From the NCBI GenBank assembly GCA_016271365.2, contig CM057452.1, positions 828,598,001-828,662,000 on the forward strand: a DNA stretch of 64,000 bases, in the 5' to 3' direction. The position numbers and the translations under genes are program-made. How positions within the stretch are numbered: position 1 is the first letter of the stretch; every line of letters begins with the position of its first letter. This DNA comes from Neoceratodus forsteri. Taxonomy: Eukaryota > Chordata > Ceratodontiformes > Ceratodontidae. The notes beneath the pieces are model-generated. The model did not search any database and had not been told where the DNA came from. It saw only the letters and a list, made by a program, of their open reading frames with translations. Positions 33,725 to 42,829 of this stretch are shown here, in pieces.

Positions 33725-34123
33725 CTATGCTTGCACTTCTTGCATCTTGGGCCTTTGGCTGCATATGTTCATATGCACAAGCTGCTTACCCTTCGAGGAC
33801 ACCCAGTGTGGGTTCTGAGGTGAGGATATCAGGAGGTTGTCAAGAGGAGGACCTGGGTTCAGTTGTATATCTCCTGCCAGGAGCAGGAGGGCAGCAAGGA
33901 GGCAAATTAAGGTGGGGCTAGGGATTGGGAGTAGGTCTCTTCTAAGTGTCCTTTTTGCATGTAGGGCAGTGGCATACAAAATGTCTTTCTTGGTAAATTC
34001 ATGGGCCAACAAGAGGGACTGGAGTCTACTCTGGGAGGGGAATAAGTAATAAGAGTAATGAGGGGTGTCAGGCTGCTGGGATCCCTCAGAGTCTGGGGCG
34101 CCTGTGCGGGTGAGCTCATCCAC
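33725..34123 (-). pseudogene. LINE N-terminal leader with hydrophobic segment and 2A
   Basis: A 132-codon open frame at the start of ORF2. Residues 1-70 are polar and Ser/Gln/Arg-rich. Residues 71-83 are strongly hydrophobic (TLICLLAALLLLA). Residues 84-92 are GDIQLNPGP, a match to the 2A ribosome-skipping signature D-[V/I]-E-x-N-P-G-P with Gln in place of Glu. After it the frame enters the endonuclease start (GKQLVHMNICSQRPKMQEVQ). 2A motifs at this place are known from L2/CR1/Rex1-type LINEs of animals. The start shown is a GTG; the frame stays open upstream to the hAT insertion, so the true start is not certain. Confidence 0.75.
33848..33874 (-). other. 2A-like translational-skipping motif GDIQLNPGP
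   Basis: The codons read GGA GAT ATA CAA CTG AAC on the minus strand, followed by CCA GGT CCT. The NPGP core is exact. In known 2As the bond between the last Gly and Pro is not formed, releasing the leader from the downstream EN-RT. The usual Glu before x-N-P-G-P is Gln here, which may lower efficiency; some LINE 2As tolerate it. Position, just before the endonuclease, matches described LINE 2As. Confidence 0.75.
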
Positions 34124-34145
34124 CCAGAGGAGAGATAGGATGTAT

Positions 34146-34153
34146 ATGATGGC
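34146..34153. repeat. hAT target-site duplication, left
   Basis: ATGATGGC; the partner at the right end is ATGACGGC (7/8). Confidence 0.75.
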
Positions 34154-34184
34154 TAGTGATATGCGAAGTGGCCCAATTCACTCC

Positions 34185-34366
34185 GCGGAGTGATTTGCGG
34201 AGTGAAGGTGAATTCGCGGAGTGCTCCGCAACGTAAAGTGGAGTACTTCACGTTATTAATGTGTAACGTGAAGTCCATTGAAAACAATGACTTCATGTTA
34301 CTCCGGCTTCCCAAACCACTACTTCACCAATTCTTAAGGCGAAGTACATTGAAAACAATGTACTTC
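34185..34366. promoter_or_regulatory. hAT left subterminal repeat cluster
   Basis: Contains three GCGGAGTG copies, then two palindromes: GAAGTCCATTGAAAACAATG ending ACTTC (34270-34294) and GAAGTACATTGAAAACAATG ending TACTTC (34341-34366). The latter is an 11-bp-arm hairpin with an AAAA loop. hAT transposases bind short subterminal repeats, so these are candidate binding sites. Confidence 0.5.
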
Positions 34367-34861
34367 ACCTTACTTCGCCTTGTTTTTAAGCTCCAAAGGC
34401 GAATTTTGCAATGTTTCATGGGATTTCAGGTCACAAGAGCTCTAGATTGTTCTGCACATCCTCAGTTTGGGGTAGTGTGTGTAGGAAGCTGTAGGAGACA
34501 ATCTGCTCTGAGAGCTCTCTGCAATTCAAACCTTAAAAAGCTGTTAAAAACCCTTTTGAGTCCTTTTGTTTGCTGAAACTTTAGTTCATCGATTATAGGA
34601 AACCCTCCTGTGCTCGTATCATCGAGCGTTTATTGTTTGTGTATGGATTTTGAATGTTAAGGTACAACATTCAGTCTGTGTACTGACAGACAGTGGAAGT
34701 GTGCTCTGGGGAGGGGTGTAACTGTGGTGTAGGTAGATTAACTTGGAGAAAAAGACAGTGTTTTCTGTTTTGGTGATATTTTTCTTGTATAACTGTGTTA
34801 ATGTACACACAATAATATTTTCAATATTTCTTGCCATTTTTTTGCTAATTGTTGTGGTGCA

Positions 34862-35345
34862 GCAGTGCATAATTTTAGTTTGTTTAAATATAGGGTTATA
34901 TTACTGAAGTTTTCAATTTGTATGCATTACTTAGTGTGTGTGTGAGTATGTGTGTGACGCGTGTCATCAAATCAGACACTTTTTGTTGTGCCACATAATA
35001 ATTTCAGCAATGTGAAGCTGCTATCCACTGCAGCTGTGTGATTTTTGTACTTCTTTGTGGTATCTTTACTGGTACTAGTACTAGTGACTGTTACTGCTGC
35101 AGTGCATAATTTTAGTCTGTTTAAAATATGTGGTTTGTGGTTATATTACTGAAGTTTTCAATTTGCTATGCATTACTTGGTGTGTGTGTGAGTATGTGTG
35201 TGACATATGTCATCAAATCAGACACCTTTTATTGTGCCACATAATAATTTCAGCAATGTGAAGCTGATATCCACTGCAGCCATGTGATTTTTGTACTTCT
35301 TTGTGGTATCTTTACTGGTAGTAGTACTAGTGACTGTTACTGCAG
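34862..35345. repeat. Tandem duplication, ~240 bp x 2, inside hAT
   Basis: Units start at GCAGTGCATAATTTTAG (34862 and 35099); a third truncated start lies at 35345. Periods are 237 and 246. Each unit carries CATCAAATCAGACAC, CCACATAATAATTTCAGCAA and CTAGTACTAGTGACTGTTAC type words. Identity is over 90%, so the duplication is recent relative to the element. Confidence 0.9.
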
Positions 35346-35641
35346 CAGTGCATTACACTGCCCCCCACAGCCCGCCCCAACCAGCAAAGGTATTCTTTTC
35401 CAGAGTTGAATTTCTGATGGTGAGCACTGGTTAGGTGTTGTGCCTTTGTGTCTGCATCTCTTCAGTGCACAGTGCAATCTTAATCTGTCTGTGCATTTGC
35501 ATCTCTTTAGGGCCCAGTGTCTATCTGTAACTTAAGTCACAGTTGTTTCTTTGACTTCCCTTCAGAGTACTGGACAGGCGTGGTGCTTAATTCTGCATTA
35601 ATATTGTATTCATTTATATGCGTTTTTAAGTCAGGACCATC

Positions 35642-35660
35642 ATCACGAGTCACTCGTGAT
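35642..35660. repeat. Short perfect hairpin ATCACGAG/CTCGTGAT
   Basis: 8-bp arms with a 3-base loop. It starts a 100-base tract in which CACAAAT and TCACGA words recur (35642-35745). Confidence 0.6.
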
Positions 35661-35762
35661 ACAAATCAAGTTCTTCATCATCACAGTCACAAATGCAGTC
35701 ACAAATCACGATTCACGATCATTCACATTACAAATCACAACATTAATTTTTTTTCTAGTTAT

Positions 35763-36000
35763 TTGGATGTATTGTAAGCCTGTTTTGTAGTATCTCTCCA
35801 GGCTTCACCACCCCACCATTGTACTCATTGATATGTGTTTTTAAGTCTGGGAGTTTTAAGCTACAGCTCTTCGGGAAAGTACAGCCGTAGGCAGTAATTA
35901 CTTGGATGTATTGTAAGCCTGTTTTGTAGTATCTCTCCATGCTTCACCACCCCACCATTGTACTCATTAATGTTTGTTTTTAAGTCAGTGAGTTGGACAG
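35763..36000. repeat. Tandem duplication, 139-bp period, inside hAT
   Basis: TTGGATGTATTGTAAGCCTG begins at 35763 and again at 35902. Both units contain AGTATCTCTCCA and CTTCACCACCCCACCATTGT. A partial older copy (TATTCATTTATATGCGTTTT) lies near 35608. Confidence 0.9.
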
Positions 36001-36125
36001 TGTCTGCAGTACATGCACAGTTTGGAAAGAAGACTGAATGCACACATGCAGTTTAGTACAGTACAATTGCACTGCTCAGAACACTAAGTGTCACGCATAT
36101 GGAAGACAACAAAAAAAGGGCATAA

Positions 36126-37045
36126 TTACATACAAGGGTCAGGGATGGTGGAGGAATACATTTTATAACACATCAAGGAAGGTGTGGGGGGCACATGGTG
36201 TGAGAAAAAAAAATAATGTGGGATCTCATGGTGATCAAGCAGCAGTTCCAACATGGACATAATTTGCAACTGATGTTCCTCTATGTGATCCAGCTGCTGC
36301 TCCACAGCACTCACCCTCTTGTTGTTATCCTCAACAGCACTCCAGAGAACTGTCAAGTCAGCCTGTGTTACATGCAGTTCTCTATGGTCCACACATTCTA
36401 CAGGCTGACCTGCTGGTGGTGGGGGGGTGGGGGTGCTAGTGGAGCAGCAGGTGCTGCTGTGGCTCTCCTCTTCTTAGGGATGCCGCAATGCACAGCTGCA
36501 CCCTCTGCCACAGAATGGCCAGCAGGTGCAGGCATGGTCCATTCTGTGGCAGCCTGCCACTCTAACTGCTGGTGATTGAGCATATGGGTGCACTGGCCCT
36601 CAGTCCCCAGGTGAGTCCCAGGGGCCATGGCGCACCTCCACCTCACATAGGCAGCACCTGACCACTGCTGTCCCCACACAGTAAAAAGCCTGCCAAACAA
36701 TGGAGTTGCAGGGAGGACCAGGCACAGGCAGGGATGGCCAGATGAACTGTCAGCTGGCTGGTCACAGTGCTGAACAGGAATGGGATCCACACCTGAGCCT
36801 GGGGGAATAGGCACATCCTGCTCCAGAGAACCTGGACTTGGTGGTGGTGGTGGTTCAACTGCCTCAGAGTCAGGACAGGAGGCGGTGCTAGTCCTGCTTC
36901 CGGGGGGAGGTGACACTCACAAGTATCGGGCGGTCCAACAGGAATGGGTGCCCATGCTCTCCACACATGCATGCAGTGAATGCTTACCACTACTACGCTC
37001 TCCCAGAGCTGCTCCCGCCCCAGACATTCCCTCACCCTGATCCAT
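36126..37045 (-). pseudogene. Decayed multi-exon gene inside hAT (Pro-rich, coiled coil)
   Basis: Minus-strand gene remnant, family not recognised. A candidate first exon begins at an ATG at 37045, reads MDQGEGMSGAGAALGERSS and meets a GTAAGC donor at 36987. A second block (36398-36916) is Pro-rich (VEPPPPPSPGSLEQD), holds a nuclear-localisation-like PKKRR and ends in APPPPHH. A one-base frame change in a poly-C run leads into ELHVTQADLTVLWSAVEDNN and QQLDHIEEHQLQIMSMLELL. That last part is amphipathic, with coiled-coil-like spacing. It could be a shortened DNA-binding accessory gene (Myb/SANT type) of a transposon, or a captured host gene. No DNA-binding domain is left. Confidence 0.4.
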
Positions 37046-37464
37046 CTCTCTTACTGAGCTCCCTCAGCCCGAGCTATTACTACTCACACTGTCACAAAAC
37101 ACAGTCACACAGACAAACAACTACCTACTTATAATGGTAAGAAAAATAAAAATTACAGAAAGAAGAAATTAAGTAAAAAAAGAGTACAGAAAAAAAATGT
37201 AGTTTTTAGAAAAGCTGTTGGGTCTAAATCAAAGTTTAAATCTCCTCCTCGCTGTGATCTCAAAGTATCAGCAGTCACAAAACACACTACTCTCTCTCTC
37301 TCTATCTGCACAGGAGAAAGTAAAAATGTCTGCTTGTATGACTCACTTTCTTCCTGCCTAGTTAAAGAGCATGTGGCTTACAGTACTACAAGCCATGTGA
37401 TGTGTAGGGGAGCTGCCAAATCTGAAGCACCAAGTGGATCACTTAGAATCATAATGAGGAATGC

Positions 37465-37489
37465 GAAGTCCATTAAAAGCAATGACTTT
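37465..37489. promoter_or_regulatory. hAT right subterminal palindrome
   Basis: GAAGTCCATTAAAAGCAATG followed by ACTTT, a variant of the two left-end palindromes. A GCGGAGTG complement follows at 37563-37570. Same-type motifs at both ends support a role in transposition. Confidence 0.45.
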
Positions 37490-37644
37490 GCCTTACTTCA
37501 CCTTGTCATTCTGCTTAATGCGAAGTGGTAATGACAAGGTAGAGTGAGCACTTTGCATTGCCCACTCCGCGTAGTGGATTGGCACCGCAAAGTGCCCACT
37601 TAGCATTCATTTCGCCAGTGGAATTTAAATTTGCTGCATCTCTA

Positions 37645-38000
37645 ATGACGGCCAGGAGTATCCCTCTGTTGGGCAGATATTAGCCAGGTATACCCTATTT
37701 TACAGTCATGTCTATGGGTAGGGGGACCTCTACTTTAGGTGAGGTGACCTTTAGGATGCCTTGGTCTACTGCCTATAATCACCTAGGTGTGATGGCCAGA
37801 GTTACTGTAGTCTGCCTAACACTTCTATACTCTGTTTCTCCTATAGGAGTATGCAGATTGGTCAGAATAGACTAGCGGCTTCTAGGTATGTACCTTCTAA
37901 CAGCTGGAGAAAAACATCCCCTATAGGGTTATGTCCAGGACATGAGCATCACATTAGATTAACATACAGGTTCTAATACTTGTTAACAGAAGTGAAAGTG
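37645..38000 (-). mobile_element. Continuation of the 2A-bearing LINE (5' part)
   Basis: After the second target duplication (37645-37652) the minus-strand frame joins the LINE leader as GILLAIIYILSLLW upstream of the 34123 frame, with a stop about 16 codons further up. The rest is presumably LINE 5' UTR. The outer limit is not visible; 38000 is approximate. Confidence 0.5.
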
Positions 38001-38815
38001 TACCATTATTAACAGACAAAACGGGCAAAGCTTAACATGCATTCACTGGCCTGGGGTGTGTATAAAAGTACATATTTACTGATGACAAGGGATGGGTGAA
38101 GTCCCCAATCAATGTTTTGCATAGTCTTTGCAAAGAGGAAAAAAAATTTGTGAAGGTCATCATTCAAGCAGGGTAAAGTTTATGTGGAAAACATTAGCAG
38201 TTTCCCACTGATGAACCACTGACTCCACTTTATTGGCAAAGTGGACTATGCAAAGCATAACTACTGTTTATAAAAAAATAAGTGTTAACACCCTTGCTGC
38301 AACCTGGAAGCAGCCCCCTACCCCCAACCCTGCACACCCACGGTATCAGCAAAACATGAGTTGATGTTTTAATAAACCTGGTTAGCCAATAAGCAGAACT
38401 GCTTATTTTCATGGGGAGCCAAGAAACTAAAAAGCATCTTTCTTCCAGTTAACAGCAACCCGCTGAGCCTCCCCTAATCCCACTCTCCTCCACATTCTTA
38501 TAAACATATTACTTTTAATACCTCACTTCCCCAGATCAGTTAGCATTCTCTGCTCCACAGTTTTGATGATAATTAACTACCTCCTTCCCCCCCCAACCCA
38601 CTGAGTACCAAGATTCCACAATATTGTTCCTAACATAGGAAAATTAAATTTGGACCAGTTTAAGTTTTTGATAAATATTGTAGATTGAAGGAGTGCTCTT
38701 GGCCAATTGGAGAGTTCCTTTCCCCTGCTTATGAGACACTCTTATTCTGTGAATAAGCATCTCGTGCACAGATGCCCTGGAAATGGGCACGTTCCGGGAA
38801 CAGTTTTTTTTTAAA
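38000..38815. other. No gene seen
   Basis: Mixed AT-rich sequence with C-rich patches (CCCCCTACCCCCAACC at 38312). No recognised motif or repeat. Confidence 0.4.
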
Positions 38816-38844
38816 TATATTATTGATTGCTATTGATCAATGAT

Positions 38845-38955
38845 ATGTAAGCAATAAAACACAATGGGGTGTGCATTGAACAGATGTTACAGCACGCCCA
38901 GAGAGTGGTAAGGAACAAGGCCGCAGGTTGCGTGCATTCAGTCCCTGGAAGTGAG
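38845..38955 (+). mobile_element. Possible tRNA-like SINE head
   Basis: CGCCCAGAGAGTGGTAAGGA resembles a tRNA A box and GTGCATTCAGTCCCTGG a degraded B box about 40 bases later. Upstream GTAAGCAATAAAACACAATG resembles the terminal words of the palindromic MITEs. Short and uncertain. Confidence 0.3.
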
Positions 38956-39193
38956 GTAATATCTCTACATTTTAACTGTTAGAAAAAAACATGTTTATAT
39001 GTTCAATAGATAGATTTGATTATGATAGTTTATAATAAAATAGTCCTTCTGCCTGGTAAAAATGACGTAGTTATGTATGTGCTTCACAAAGTTTGTCCAT
39101 TACTGGCAGCAGTAGTGCTAGTTTTATTTTATTGCCAGTGTGATGGATGAGCACTGTTTATTATAGGGAAGAGAGAGACATACTGACTATAGC

Positions 39194-39241
<48 letters not shown>
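39194..39241. repeat. (GA)n(GACA)n microsatellite
   Basis: About seven GA pairs followed by about nine GACA units. Confidence 0.95.
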
Positions 39242-39255
39242 TCTAATCTGTAGCA

Positions 39256-40070
39256 GGATTTTACTTTTAGAACTGTGGGGGGGGCAGGAGAGTGTAAGCT
39301 GCTAGCGGAGACTGGGGCAGAGACAAATGAAAGCAGGAATGCTGAGGGTGGATGCACTACTGCTACGAGAGACAGTGGGAACCGGCATGGTACTGGGAGC
39401 AGTGACATGGGACAGTTCAGGATAAGTGCATGTTCCTTGCTGGTGCATTGTGTTCCAGAACTGCCCTTCCTAGTGTAAGCACTAAAAAATACAGTAACTG
39501 ACTTTTTCTTTTAAAAAGTATGGGGATGGGAGCACTACCAAGTAAGAAACAGAGTGGGAGCCAGCATGCCACTGGACCACTACCGCAGTTCTGAACTGTC
39601 AGTGGGAAAGCAGTTGTAGTTAGGGGAGAAAATAAAACTATTTACATTATTTTCTTTGTTTTTAATGTCTTACACTCTCTCCCTTGGACCACTGCGGGCA
39701 GGACATTCACTCCCTCATTTACACTCGCTCCCTCAAAATGCTGCTGGCCCGAAGTTCACTCCCTTGCTTGCACTGATTCACTTTGAACAATCTGTTTCTT
39801 GTCTAAAGAGAAAAAATAGTGAAATGAGCGGTACCAGTGGGAGGGGACTTCAGCAGCTGTGGGTGGGGACTTGGAGAAGTGGCAGTGGAGTGACAGCAGA
39901 AACCATTTCTGCTTTTGTTCTAGAGAAATTCCTTTTTTAATTATTTACATTTAATGGCGTAGAGTGGGCGGGGACTTCAGCAGTTATGGGCGGGGACTCA
40001 GAGAAGCAGCAGCAGGGTGAGAGGAGAAACTGTTTCTGTTTTTCTTCTGTTTAAGAAAATATTTGTAGTG
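39256..40070. repeat. Degenerate tandem repeats, ~128-bp period
   Basis: Blocks 39828-39930 and 39956-40060 share GGGACTTCAGCAG, GGGGACT, GAGAAG and GAGAAACTGTTTCTG-type text. Upstream blocks at 39370 and 39550 share GTGGGAxCCxGCATG and ACTGG. The start next to a microsatellite and the purine-rich strand might indicate a retroelement 5' UTR. ORFs here have no family motif. Confidence 0.55.
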
Positions 40071-40280
40071 CTGATTACTTTAGATCAGGGCTGGCATCTC
40101 TTGTATTTTTTTTCTGCTAAAAGAGGGAAAAAGCTGTCAAAGAGCTGCACCACAGTTTCACCATTTGACCACAAGTCCAACTTTAGTGACGTATAAAAAA
40201 ATGGCAGCATTTAAAAAATGAACATTCCAAAGGCACACAGATTTCAATCGCATTGAGGTTCTGCTTTTGTGCACTTGTTG

Positions 40281-40315
40281 GTAGTAGTAGTAGCAGTAAT
40301 AGTAGTAGTAGTAGA
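40281..40315. repeat. (GTA)n microsatellite at LINE 3' end
   Basis: Imperfect GTA triplet run directly before the L2 3' terminus. Confidence 0.9.
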
Positions 40316-40619
40316 GTTTATTTATTTTGGCGCCCCTCCCGTGAGCTCATAGCACCCTTACAAAGTATAGGACAAACTGCATTTAGAAACCTAGAAGACA
40401 AATACAATACATATAAAATCATCCTTTAAAATTCAATACAAACTAATCCCTAGGCTGTCTAGCAGTTTAAATATGATTCCTCAGTTCCCAAAGGCCTGTT
40501 GGAAGAGGAATGTTTTGAGCAGTCTTTAAATACCTCTAGGGAAGGTGCCTTCTGGAGTACCCGGCAATGAGTTCAAAGGACCTGGGTGGCCACCTCGAAT
40601 GCCCAGTCACCAGAAGATT

Positions 40620-42690
40620 TCAACTAGCTCTAGGGAATTCCAGGAGAGCCTGCCCTGCTGATCTAAGAGAGTTCCCTGAGTGCAGGGATGCAGAAGCTTC
40701 TTCAGGTAGCCCAGACCAACCGTGTAGTACCTTATAGGTAAAGAGACCTATTTTAAAGATGATGTGCCAGCGCACTGGCAGCCAACGTGTTCGCACAGCA
40801 TTGATGTAGTATGATCTGAACATCAAGTGTCCAGTCAATAACCAGGATGCCACATTCTGCAAATGCTGCAGGCACCGCATTGCACCATCTCTGACCATAA
40901 GGTAGAGTGCATTACAGTAGTCAAGCCTTGAGGTGGCAAACACATGTACCAGCATGGCCAAGTCATCAGGGGAATAAGGATTTAATTCAGGTGATGTTCT
41001 GGAGGTGATAAAAGCTGGTATGGACAACAGCCAACACCTGAGCTTCAACTGTTGGCTCATTGTCCAAAACAATGCTCAAATTCTTCACCTTTGGAGAGGC
41101 CTCCAGTTCAGTCAGACCAATAAAAGCCCCAGCCTATCCCTAGAGGCCTCCCCTTCGATCTGGCTCAACCACCAGCACCGGTCTTCCCTGGGTTAAGTCC
41201 CAAGCGAGTTCAATGACATCCAAGTCTGGGTCTCGGCCAAGCAATTATTCAATACATCGACTGCATCAGATCTTCTGGGTGTGAAGGACAAGTAGAGCTG
41301 AGCATAATAAGCATAACAATGAAAACTCAGCTCATACCACCTTATGACCTTGTCCAGGGGTAGATATACACTGCAAACAAAATGGGGGACAGGACAGAGC
41401 CTTGGGTACTCCACAGGGCAGGTCCATTGGACCTGAGGAGTAGATCCCCAGTGCCATTCTCTGAGACCTGCCCTGGAGAAAGGACTCAAAACCAGCTGAT
41501 GACCTTGCCAGTGAGTCCTACATATTCCCTCAGCCTGTACAACAACACCCCATGGTCCATAGTGCCAAACACTAATGAGAGATCAAGGAGAATGAGACTC
41601 AATCGCTCTCCTCTATCCCTCGCTCTGAGCAGGTAATTCATCACCTTAATCAACATGGTCTCCATGCTGTGCATGGCCCTAAATCTGGATTGGAATGGTT
41701 CATAAATGTAGAAGTCTATGAGGTGACTCTCGAGCTGTTCTGTGACCATCTTCTCAAGAACCTTCCCCAGAAAGGGGAGGTTCAAGATAGGCAGGTAATT
41801 TGCCAAGAATCTGGGGTGCAAAGATCCTTTTTTCAACAGGGGCTTCACCAAAGCCTGCTTAAGGGACTCTGGGAAGTCTCATGCTGCAAGAGAACTCCCC
41901 ACAATCTGGGCAACCAACTGACCCAGGACCCCGATGCAACTAACAAGTTATCACATCGGGCCCGGGTCAAGGTCACAGAAAGTTGTTTAAGCCCCAAGAT
42001 CACCCTACAGACGTCCATTGTTGACACCAGACAGAACTCTCTCCACAGTGCCCAAATGCATCTGCCCACCCACAGTCCACCATTGCCGGATGCTGGTATT
42101 CCACTTGGAGAAATCCCAGCCCTAACAGAGGACACTCTGTCTGAGAAGAATCAAGCAAACTCCTCACACATGTGAGCTGAAAAAGCTCTAACAGGTTCCA
42201 GAAAGGCCAGGTGTTATAGCCTGTCCACAACCCAAAAGAGTGGAGCTGGTCGATTCTTCCCAATTGCAATCATCCTAGACATAAAAGCTGCCTTTTTTTG
42301 GATGCTTGCATTCTGATAATCATCATAATGAGTAATGAGAACCAGCTTGTCCTTCTGGGACCTGGTCTTCCTCCAACGCCTTGCTAACCTCCTCCCTCTG
42401 GTTTTCAGTGTCCTCAGCTCACCATCAAACCAAGGTGAGCTGAGGTGTGAAACCAGCAGGCATACATAGATCAGTGCCAGACAATCCAGAGCCTCTGTGG
42501 CAGCCCTATTATAGGCCATCATGGCTTTCCCTGGACCATCAGCGCAAGCCTCCAACACAGATAAAATGTTCAGTTCTACCATCAGTCCCTCTGGTTGTAT
42601 CCCTCTCAAAGGGCAGAACTGAACCATTTCCTCAGGGCAAAGGACATTCAAGGTGGCTCTGAAGCTGAACCTGATGGTGCAATGATCCAA
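40620..42690 (-). pseudogene. L2 ORF2 remnant
   Basis: The linker has SSPWFDGELRTLKTRGRRLA and RRWRKTRSQKD. The RT begins VKPLLKKGSLHPRFLANYLP, then EPFQSRFRAMHSMETMLIKV and LILLDLSLVFGTMDHGVLLY. The GVPQG block is degraded. The catalytic box reads YAYY (41304-41315), so both Asp residues are lost: YAYYAQLYLSF against the family YADDTQLYLSF. The C-terminus is intact for about 150 codons. Inactive. Confidence 0.8.
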
Positions 42691-42764
42691 CCAAACAACT
42701 GGATCAATATCGATGATGTCAATTTCGAGCCCCAGGAGAACACCAGATCAAGAACATACCGTTG

Positions 42765-42800
42765 TTACCTGTGCATCAAACACATTTGATGCACAGGTAA
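42765..42800. repeat. Perfect hairpin, 16-bp arms, 4-base loop
   Basis: TTACCTGTGCATCAAA, loop CACA, then the exact reverse complement. It lies at the 5' side of the L2 fragment. Such a palindrome is not expected in L2 coding sequence; template switching is a possible cause. Confidence 0.9.
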
Positions 42801-42829
42801 TCCAATCAAAATAAGAAGATTTTCTCTGA

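Larger units (their letters stand above)
30717..34153 (-). mobile_element. L2-type LINE encoding a 2A-like peptide
   Basis: Minus-strand LINE. The 3' end at 30717-30800 carries (ATTT)n and the L2 signature (plus-strand GGTGACCAAGTAAGCCCACT ... GGGGCGACCCGGG). ORF2 pieces in order are: leader with 2A motif (33725-34123), endonuclease (33156-33650), linker (32754-33146) and RT (31483-32364). A degraded C-terminus follows at 30800-31480. The element continues beyond a hAT insertion at 37645 and up. It is nearly full length, with few stops. This is the only copy here that retains an N-terminal leader. Confidence 0.88.
34154..37644. mobile_element. hAT-type DNA transposon, non-autonomous, nested in LINE
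   Basis: The left terminus is TAGTGATATGCGAAG; the right terminus read inward on the minus strand is TAGAGATGCAGCAAA. Together with the 8-bp target duplication this fits hAT superfamily ends. Length is 3,491 bp. Subterminal regions carry GCGGAGTG words (34185, 34197, 34216; complement at 37563) and palindromic GAAGTxCATT...CAATGxACTTC motifs. Inside are two tandem duplications and a decayed gene with exon-like pieces on the minus strand. No hAT transposase (BED finger, RNase-H fold or dimerisation motifs) was recognised. It would need a transposase supplied in trans. Confidence 0.75.

Noticed and set aside
34190..34576. 128-aa ORF at the hAT left end as transposase
   Set aside because: It reads through the subterminal palindromes, with no RNase-H or BED motif.
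36216..36575. Plus-strand 119-aa ORF in the hAT element
   Set aside because: Antisense shadow of the better supported minus-strand Pro-rich/coiled-coil remnant.
38845..38955. Functional tRNA gene
   Set aside because: A-box and B-box words are degenerate and no cloverleaf could be drawn by eye; listed only as a possible SINE head.
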